Source of the DNA: Bacteroidia bacterium
GTDB taxonomy: Bacteria > Bacteroidota > Bacteroidia > Bacteroidales > P3
DNA length: 5,308 nucleotides
NCBI GenBank assembly: GCA_025999775.1
Contig: BNXT01000103.1
Coordinates: 1 to 5,308 of the forward strand
Direction of reading: 5' to 3'
Shown: in pieces, positions 1 through 4,715 of the stretch
Position numbering within the stretch: position 1 is the stretch's first letter
How the letters are laid out: every line of letters starts with the position of its first letter
The notes under the pieces: model-generated
Told to the model about the DNA's origin: nothing
The model's database searches: none
The model's input: only the letters and a program-made list of their open reading frames with translations
Program-made: the position numbers and the translations under genes

Positions 1-24
1 TATGTGAATTATGGAATATCCCCA

Positions 25-40
25 AAAACAAGTCTGTTTT
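25..40 (-). terminator. Weak hairpin after fba, possible terminator
   Basis: Read on the minus strand, AAAACA and TGTTTT can form a 6-bp stem around a GACT loop, about 18 bases after the fba stop codon, and the descending arm runs straight into further T and G. The stem has only one G-C pair and there is no separate U-tract, so it may not terminate at all. It is listed because it is the only inverted repeat seen in the 57 bases after fba. The next gene lies outside the window. Confidence 0.22.
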
Positions 41-57
41 GAGTTTATTTATGTTTG

Positions 58-1050
58 TTACGCTTTAAATGCGCTTCCGAGTACATTTTTAACTTTGTGC
101 ATATACAGTGTTTTGAGCATGTCGCGTGCCGGTCCAAGATATTTACGAGGATCAAATTCAGCGGGTTTGTTGGTCATAATGTCACGTATGCCGGCGGTCA
201 TTGCCAAACGACCATCACTGTCGATATTGATCTTACATACTGCCGATGTGGCTGCTTTACGCAGTTGTTCTTCAGGAATACCGATTGTATCCACAAGTTT
301 ACCGCCGTAGTTATTGATAATCTGGACTAAATCCTGAGGTACGCTGGACGAGCCGTGCAATACAATTGGGAATCCGGGTATCATTTTCTCACAAGCCTCC
401 AAAATATCAAAACGCAATGGCGGCGGCACTAAAACACCATTCGCATCGCGTGTACATTGTTCCGGTTTGAACTTATTAGCTCCGTGCGATGTTCCAATGG
501 ATATAGCCAAAGAATCCACCCCTGTTTTAGATACGAAGTCTTGTACATCCTTAGGTTCTGTGTAGGTATGATGTTCGGCAGACACTTCATCTTCCACGCC
601 GGCTAACACGCCCAATTCACCTTCTACGGTTACATCATGTTTATGAGCATAATCCACAACTTTTTTGGTCAAAGCCACGTTTTCATCGTAAGGCAAATGA
701 CTGCCGTCAATCATCACCGACGAAAAGCCATATTCAATACACGATTGACACAATTCAAACGAATCGCCATGATCCAAATGCAGCACGATTGGAATGCCGT
801 AACCGAGTTCCTTACTGTATTCTACAGCGCCTTGAGCCAAATAACGCAATAGCGTTTGGTTAGCATACTTACGTGCGCCGGACGATACTTGCAGTATCAC
901 CGGTGATTTCATTTCAACGCAAGCTTGAATGATCGCTTGCATTTGTTCCAAATTGTTGAAATTAAACGCAGGTATTGCGTATTTACCTGCCATTGCCTTA
1001 GCGAAAATGTCGCGACTATTTACTAATCCGATTTCTTTGTAACTTAACAT
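58..1050 (-). CDS. fba: Class II fructose-bisphosphate aldolase
   Basis: This zinc-dependent cytosolic enzyme reversibly splits fructose 1,6-bisphosphate into dihydroxyacetone phosphate and glyceraldehyde 3-phosphate in glycolysis and gluconeogenesis. The 330-residue protein is complete and of normal length for the family. Visible motifs are AIPAFNFNN (25-33), LHLDHGDS (90-97) with catalytic Asp93 and zinc ligand His94, the signature VEGELGVLAGVED (142-154), GTSHG (186-190) with zinc ligand His189, VLHGSSS (230-236) with zinc ligand His232, and the phosphate/substrate site NIDSD (275-279). The long segment after GTSHG and the PRKYLGPARD end are typical of Bacteroidales enzymes as I remember them. 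The ATG at 1048-1050 is used: it gives the expected N-terminus and has an A-rich leader without Shine-Dalgarno. The gene follows dut by 32 bp, the widest gap in the run, so it may be co-transcribed or have its own promoter; I found no TAnnTTTG box in that gap or the adjacent end of dut. Confidence 0.97.
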   Translation of the reverse strand: MLSYKEIGLVNSRDIFAKAMAGKYAIPAFNFNNLEQMQAIIQACVEMKSPVILQVSSGARKYANQTLLRYLAQGAVEYSKELGYGIPIVLHLDHGDSFELCQSCIEYGFSSVMIDGSHLPYDENVALTKKVVDYAHKHDVTVEGELGVLAGVEDEVSAEHHTYTEPKDVQDFVSKTGVDSLAISIGTSHGANKFKPEQCTRDANGVLVPPPLRFDILEACEKMIPGFPIVLHGSSSVPQDLVQIINNYGGKLVDTIGIPEEQLRKAATSAVCKINIDSDGRLAMTAGIRDIMTNKPAEFDPRKYLGPARDMLKTLYMHKVKNVLGSAFKA

Positions 1051-1082
1051 AATGTTTGTGTTTATTTAATTGTTTATTTTGG

Positions 1083-1523
1083 TTATATTCCTGATCCTGT
1101 AGAACCGAATCCCCCAGTACCACGCTGCGTTTCCGATAATTCTTCCACTTCTGTAAGTACGGCTTTTTCGTGCTTGGCTATCACCATTTGGGCGATACGT
1201 TCGCCATGTTTTATGTCGAAGGCTTGGTCTGATAAATTGACTAAGATCACCCGGATTTCCCCGCGATAATCGGCGTCAATAGTTCCGGGAGCGTTCAACA
1301 CGGTGATTCCGTGTTTGGCGGCAAGCCCGCTACGCGGACGTATCTGCGCCTCATAACCCATCGGTATTTCGACAAACAAGCCGGTTGGCACCATCACCCG
1401 CTCCAAAGGCTTAACGGTTAATATCTCCGTAAGATTTGCTCGTAAATCCATACCGGCGGCAGCTTCGCTCTCGTAGGCGGGTAAAGGGTTTGTGGATTTA
1501 TTGATGAGGCGAATAGGTATCAT
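1083..1523 (-). CDS. dut: dUTP diphosphatase (dUTPase)
   Basis: The trimeric dUTPase hydrolyses dUTP to dUMP and pyrophosphate, keeping uracil out of DNA and supplying dUMP for thymidylate synthesis. All five family motifs are present and in order in the 146 residues: AGMDLRA (23-29), RPRSGLA (62-68), [11 protein letters not shown] (80-90) with catalytic Asp83, GERIAQMV (107-114), and the glycine-rich C-terminal arm [10 protein letters not shown] (134-143) that closes over the nucleotide. Length is normal for bacterial Dut and the protein looks fully functional. The ATG at 1521-1523 lies only 6 bp after the dapA stop, so translation is probably coupled and the gene is part of the dapA operon. 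The upstream bases overlap the dapA end and show no Shine-Dalgarno, as is usual in Bacteroidota. With Cdd encoded upstream in the same run, two pyrimidine-deoxynucleotide enzymes share a transcript. Confidence 0.97.
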   Translation of the reverse strand: MIPIRLINKSTNPLPAYESEAAAGMDLRANLTEILTVKPLERVMVPTGLFVEIPMGYEAQIRPRSGLAAKHGITVLNAPGTIDADYRGEIRVILVNLSDQAFDIKHGERIAQMVIAKHEKAVLTEVEELSETQRGTGGFGSTGSGI

Positions 1524-1529
1524 AAAAGG

Positions 1530-2423
1530 TCATATTAAAGGTGTGTATTGTGTCAAGAAATCGTCAATTTGCTGTTTTACTTCGTCGGATGCTGGCACTA
1601 TAGGCAGGCGAAAAACGTCGTTACACAGTCCCTTACGATACCCGAAGTATTTTATGCCGGACGGATTGCCGTCCACAAACAGCAGCTTGACCGCTTTATG
1701 CAACGAAAGGTATATCTTTTGTGCTTTTTCGGTATCGCCTTGTTGAAACAAACGTATAATCTGGGACATTTCCTTAGTGAATACATTGGCTAAGACCGAA
1801 ATCACACCCACTGCTCCGAAAGTCATAAAAGGCAATGTCGTAACATCGTCTCCGGCTATAATCAAGAAATCGCGAGGTTTGCCGAGCATCGTGTCCGCCA
1901 CTTGTCCGAGTACGCCTGACGCTTCTTTGACGGCTATAATATTGGGACATTCGTTAGCTAAACGAACAATGGTTGGAGCGTCAATATTGACCCCGCAGCG
2001 GGTAGGAATATTGTATAAAATAATCGGTTTCGGAGATACCTCTGCTATACGTTTGAAGTGCTGGTACAAGCCCTCTTGTCGTGGACGATTATAGTACGGC
2101 GCTACCGATAAAATACCATCAATGCCGTCAAAATCCGTATTAAGTATCCGTGCTACCTGCGTTTCCGTGGAATTGCACCCCATGCCGACAATCAACGGTA
2201 ACCGTCCGGCATTGGTCGCTTTGACTGTTTCTATAACGAGTTGCTGCTCCTCAGTGGTCAGTGTTGGCGTTTCTGCGGTAGTACCCAAGACTATTAAATA
2301 ATTAGCGCCGCCTTCGATCACGCTATCAACCAATCGTTTTAAGGCAAGGGCATCCACACTGCCATTCGCCTGAAACGGTGTGAATAGCGCTACACCCAGT
2401 CCATGTATTCTATCTTGCAACAT
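1530..2423 (-). CDS. dapA: 4-hydroxy-tetrahydrodipicolinate synthase
   Basis: DapA condenses pyruvate with aspartate semialdehyde, the first committed step to diaminopimelate (peptidoglycan) and lysine. The 297 residues form one TIM-barrel aldolase. Visible are GLGVALFTPF (8-17), GTTAE (47-51) with the proton-relay Thr48/Thr49, PYYNRP (109-114), the LYNIPTRCG segment (136-144) with Tyr137 and substrate-binding Arg142, the Schiff-base Lys166 in AVKEASG (164-170), and GNPSGIKYF (252-260). The start chosen is the ATG at 2421-2423, because it gives the family's normal length and N-terminus; an ATG nine bases upstream (2430-2432) is also possible, while a further in-frame TTG at 2457-2459 is unlikely. 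The gene overlaps the end of the DUF6913-like gene by 14 bp and precedes dut by 6 bp, so it sits inside an operon. Residues that bind inhibitory lysine in the E. coli enzyme are mostly replaced, suggesting weak or no lysine feedback (inference). Confidence 0.96.
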   Translation of the reverse strand: MLQDRIHGLGVALFTPFQANGSVDALALKRLVDSVIEGGANYLIVLGTTAETPTLTTEEQQLVIETVKATNAGRLPLIVGMGCNSTETQVARILNTDFDGIDGILSVAPYYNRPRQEGLYQHFKRIAEVSPKPIILYNIPTRCGVNIDAPTIVRLANECPNIIAVKEASGVLGQVADTMLGKPRDFLIIAGDDVTTLPFMTFGAVGVISVLANVFTKEMSQIIRLFQQGDTEKAQKIYLSLHKAVKLLFVDGNPSGIKYFGYRKGLCNDVFRLPIVPASDEVKQQIDDFLTQYTPLI

Positions 2424-2994
2424 TGTTACCATTGTGTTTTGGGGTATGTCGGGTCTCAAAATTATCCAAATACTTCAGAATAGTCTCTGATAAAACGCTC
2501 ACATTGGCATTGTCAGGAACATCAACGGAAAAATCTAATATGGTTAAGCCCTCTTTATTTAGTCGTCCAATCTTAAATGCTGCCAGAGACGCATTGTCGA
2601 TGTAAAGGTTTTGAATATGATTGGTCATGCTCAAATCAATTAGGATGTCAAATTGCTGGTTTAAAAATAGCTTAGCGGCTCCGCCATTGGGGGTCATGTT
2701 AAAGCCAAGTTGTTCGGTCGTAAAGAAGTTTAATTTGGAATTTTCCTTGATACCTATCGGTTTAGTAGCGCCATTGACGTACGATAGGCAATCCACGCTA
2801 ATATTCCTGTTCTGCAAAGTCTTAACAAATTGCATGGTTTGGTCAAAGGCTTTCTTATCGGTAAATGGGAAATATACACCGACATACCGTGCCGTATTAA
2901 GACCCATCATCTTTCTTGCGCGGGTTTGCGTTCTACTTATTCTTCTCATTTCAAAACGCCAAAGTAGCGTGCGTATAGTGTCAATTATTTTCAT
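2410..2994 (-). CDS. DUF6913-like protein, function unknown
   Basis: This 194-residue protein looks like the small family DUF6913, found in Bacteroidota and often beside dapA; I recall the family from its FDxLIDLS core and not from a search. The sequence shows a basic N-terminus (18-28, several Arg and Lys), a strand-like VGVYF (38-42), FDILIDLS (115-122), a YIDNASLAAFKIGR segment (131-144) and a polar tail. There is no signal peptide, no convincing transmembrane helix and no catalytic motif I can name, so it is probably a soluble cytosolic protein. Its ATG (2992-2994) follows the cdd stop by 6 bp, and its stop codon lies 14 bp inside dapA, so translation of dapA may depend on it. The co-location with dapA hints at a housekeeping role, but no function can be assigned from the sequence. 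Confidence 0.85.
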   Translation of the reverse strand: MKIIDTIRTLLWRFEMRRISRTQTRARKMMGLNTARYVGVYFPFTDKKAFDQTMQFVKTLQNRNISVDCLSYVNGATKPIGIKENSKLNFFTTEQLGFNMTPNGGAAKLFLNQQFDILIDLSMTNHIQNLYIDNASLAAFKIGRLNKEGLTILDFSVDVPDNANVSVLSETILKYLDNFETRHTPKHNGNNVAR

Positions 2995-3000
2995 TATGTA

Positions 3001-3474
3001 TCAGTTAGGGTTATTTTGTTCTGTAAAATTAAAAGGAAACGGTAACAATTGGCTAATCGTCGTTTGCAGTACCTTTGTTAACTTAAGATTAGCGCAGTAC
3101 ACGGCAATGTCCACGTTACTCACTGTGGAAGCCTCATAGATGATCTGTCGGCATCGACCGCACGGGGTTACCGGGTTGTCGTCGTCGGTAGCTGTTTGCG
3201 GATTACCACCAACAATAGCAATGGCGCTAATATTAAAATCACCATTCGTATTGGCGTTCATAATCGCCGCAGGTTCTGCACAAATAGACAATCCCAGCGA
3301 CGCATTTTCCAAGAAAGCGCCTTCGTAGATAGCTCCTGATTTCGTCAGCGCCGCCGCCCCTACCCTGAATTTAGAATAAGCATTATACGCATTTACCGAC
3401 ACCGACTGCGCTTTACGTAGTAGAACCGCAATGTCTGTCGATAAATCCGAAAACGAAACCCATGCCTCTGACAT
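3001..3474 (-). CDS. cdd: Cytidine deaminase
   Basis: Cytidine deaminase converts cytidine and deoxycytidine to uridine and deoxyuridine in pyrimidine salvage. The 157 residues have the homotetrameric, single-domain architecture: NAYSKFRVGAA (31-41), ENAS (56-59), Cys65-Ala-Glu67 with a zinc ligand and the catalytic proton shuttle, and PCGRCRQ (104-110) with zinc ligands Cys105 and Cys108, so all zinc and catalytic residues are present. The residue after Glu67 is Pro, where many tetrameric enzymes have Arg (CAER) that balances the charge of the three-cysteine zinc site. The protein is a little longer than many Cdds (about 130-140 residues), with extra residues at both ends. The ATG at 3472-3474 is the only sensible start. 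It is the first gene of the metabolic run, about 50 nt behind a strong Bacteroidota promoter, with the DUF6913-like gene starting 6 bp after its stop. A blasticidin-deaminase-like relative is a less likely alternative. Confidence 0.93.
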   Translation of the reverse strand: MSEAWVSFSDLSTDIAVLLRKAQSVSVNAYNAYSKFRVGAAALTKSGAIYEGAFLENASLGLSICAEPAAIMNANTNGDFNISAIAIVGGNPQTATDDDNPVTPCGRCRQIIYEASTVSNVDIAVYCANLKLTKVLQTTISQLLPFPFNFTEQNNPN

Positions 3475-3532
3475 AACCTAAATATTGATTATCTTTAACT
3501 TCCTCATCCTCCAAATACTATCCGTCACGTTA

Positions 3533-3563
3533 CAAAGATACTCTTTTTTTTGAAAATAACAAA
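3533..3563 (-). promoter_or_regulatory. Bacteroidota-type promoter for cdd operon
   Basis: On the minus strand, TTTG (3560-3563) is followed after exactly 19 bp by TATCTTTG (3533-3540). This matches in full the Bacteroidota primary-sigma consensus, TTTG at -33 and TAnnTTTG at -7. Transcription would begin near 3525-3528, giving a leader of about 50 nt before the cdd ATG. The spacer is A-rich, and an AAAAATATTTTT palindrome at 3574-3585 lies about 10 bp upstream of the -33 box, where an UP-like A/T tract could help binding. It probably drives cdd, the DUF6913-like gene, dapA and dut, perhaps also fba. Confidence 0.72.
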
Positions 3564-3601
3564 GTTTTGGTTAAAAAATATTTTTGAGGCGCTTTTTCTT
3601 G

Positions 3602-3690
3602 CCATAGTCTTTTTCTGCATACTACTCGTTCTGTTGCCCGCATTGTGCCACCACGAAGTAACGCCGAAGGTAAACCGCTTGTCTGTGTGT
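3602..3690 (-). other. GC-richer intergenic block, unknown nature
   Basis: Just after the AbiEii stop, about 90 bases are clearly richer in G and C than both flanks (an A-run at the toxin stop and the A/T tract before the cdd promoter). On the minus strand the block stays open in a frame reading SGLPSALLRGGTMRATERV, and also in a second frame reading FTFGVTSWWHNAGNRTSSM, so frame openness does not identify a gene. There is no start codon with a leader, no tRNA cloverleaf and no strong terminator hairpin. From memory only, similar short translated strings occur as stray hypothetical ORFs in Bacteroidales genomes, which would fit a dispersed repeat or a remnant. I cannot confirm this from the window. 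Confidence 0.3.
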
Positions 3691-3707
3691 TAGTGTGTAT
3701 CTTTTTT

Positions 3708-4715
3708 TTACCAATCAATCCTATTTATCCTTTCGTTCAACAGTTTGATTTTGTCAATCAGTTCGTTGAATGGTAATGATTCGCCGTAAATCATTGTTTC
3801 ACGCATTGTTTCATAATCTTGCTGCCACTGCGAAATGATAAAGTCGGGCGGAACGATTTTTATTGTTTGCGGTGCGAGCGTTGAATAATCAAATCCTTTC
3901 AAGCCAACAAAAATACTACGGTGTTCAACAATAGAGTTATACAATTCTCTGTTTTTCAAAGCATTTTCAGAAATTTCAGCATCGTCTAATTTTACTAAAT
4001 CGTATAAATGGCGGCTCATTCTTTCGGTTCGCATAAATTCCTGTGACTTGGCAAATTCTTCGTGCAAAAGACAAATTTTTTCCAAAAACGTACGTTCTGG
4101 CACAACTGCATTTATTTCAAAAGGTTTATCTGTAAACGGTTTGTCTGAATATGCCTCGTCAATAAACGATTGCAAAGTAATTTTTTGCAATGGTTCATTC
4201 ATAGAACGACCGCTAACTTCAAGTTTTACAAGCGGTTTAAGGTAACTGCTTTCGGAGAAAAGCGATTTGTACTGCACTTCGATAATTTCAGGGTCGGTGG
4301 TTGTTACAGGTGTTATATTTACTTTTACCCAAAAGAAATCTGTATTTATTCCCTGATTTTCAAGTGCTTTTGCAATGTCAAACTGTAATTTTTCGCGCAC
4401 AAAAGAACAAGCTGCACGGCGCAGTTTGTCGTTAATCTGCGTTTTAGATAAAGTGCCGCCAAAACCCAAAAAATCCCGATATACCGCAATGTCAATATCT
4501 TCCGAAAATCGCTCTATCAAGTTATAGCATTTACTCAAACTTGTGCCGCCTTTAAAAGATAAATTTTCTGAATATGGCAGCGAAAACAAGGCGCGAAGAA
4601 CGGCAGAAATCCACCAATCTTTTTCAATGGCAATAGTAGATAAATTATATTCAAGTGTTAAGCCATCAATGTATCTTATTCTTTCAAATTCCTGTAAATC
4701 AGTAAAATTATTCAT
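3708..4715 (-). CDS. AbiEii-type nucleotidyltransferase toxin
   Basis: This is the toxin half of an AbiE-type (type IV) toxin-antitoxin pair. Family members are DNA polymerase beta-fold nucleotidyltransferases; studied relatives use a nucleotide to disable targets such as tRNA, halting growth or aborting phage infection. With the ATG at 4713-4715 the protein has 335 residues. Key motifs are the nucleotide-binding FKGGTSLSKCY (54-64), the metal-binding SEDIDIAV (71-78) with Asp73 and Asp75, KLEVSGR (164-170), ERTFLEKICLLHE (207-219) with the conserved Glu212-Lys213 pair, and SRHLYDLVKL (234-243), all intact. A TTG two codons upstream was rejected as start because the ATG directly overlaps the antitoxin stop (ATGAATAA) and has the better N-terminus. 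The gene is translated right after the antitoxin. No terminator is evident before the cdd promoter. Its base composition is more AT-rich than the metabolic genes. The specific substrate cannot be read from the sequence. Confidence 0.92.
   Translation of the reverse strand: MNNFTDLQEFERIRYIDGLTLEYNLSTIAIEKDWWISAVLRALFSLPYSENLSFKGGTSLSKCYNLIERFSEDIDIAVYRDFLGFGGTLSKTQINDKLRRAACSFVREKLQFDIAKALENQGINTDFFWVKVNITPVTTTDPEIIEVQYKSLFSESSYLKPLVKLEVSGRSMNEPLQKITLQSFIDEAYSDKPFTDKPFEINAVVPERTFLEKICLLHEEFAKSQEFMRTERMSRHLYDLVKLDDAEISENALKNRELYNSIVEHRSIFVGLKGFDYSTLAPQTIKIVPPDFIISQWQQDYETMRETMIYGESLPFNELIDKIKLLNERINRIDW
4708..4715 (-). other. Antitoxin stop / toxin start overlap
   Basis: The eight bases ATGAATAA hold the toxin ATG and, in another frame, the antitoxin TAA stop (Glu-Asn-Glu-stop). 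This arrangement implies translational coupling, with ribosomes finishing the antitoxin reinitiating on the toxin, and keeps antitoxin output at least level with toxin. No Shine-Dalgarno lies in front of the toxin ATG, which supports reinitiation. Confidence 0.75.

Noticed and set aside
11..330. Two plus-strand open frames at the left edge
   Set aside because: Both run antisense through the 3' end of fba, an almost certain gene, and show no motif of their own.
1777..2094. Plus-strand open frame of 105 residues
   Set aside because: It is entirely antisense to dapA, whose catalytic motifs are clear; composition follows the dapA codons.
2424..2459. N-terminal extension of DapA from a TTG at 2457-2459
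   Set aside because: It would lengthen the overlap with the upstream gene to 50 bp and add residues not typical of DapA; the ATG at 2421-2423 (or 2430-2432) fits the family better.
2621..3139. Plus-strand open frame of 172 residues
   Set aside because: It lies antisense to the DUF6913-like gene and cdd, has no leader or recognisable motif, and reads as a shadow of well-supported genes.
3508..3512. GGAGG as a Shine-Dalgarno for cdd
   Set aside because: It lies more than 30 bases upstream of the cdd ATG, far beyond functional spacing, and Bacteroidota rarely rely on such sites.
3574..3585. AAAAATATTTTT palindrome as a terminator for the AbiE operon
   Set aside because: The stem has no G-C pair and almost no loop, so it is unlikely to form a stable hairpin; an A/T-rich promoter-upstream element is more plausible.
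3681..3700. ACACACTA/ACACACAG short tandem repeat
   Set aside because: Only two imperfect 8-bp units in low-complexity sequence; no evidence of an iteron or a larger repeat array.
3530..3718. A 62-residue minus-strand open frame between the toxin and cdd
   Set aside because: It begins with a TTG inside the toxin's last codons, is very rich in Lys and Arg, and its last codons are the cdd promoter itself. No leader or family resemblance supports translation.
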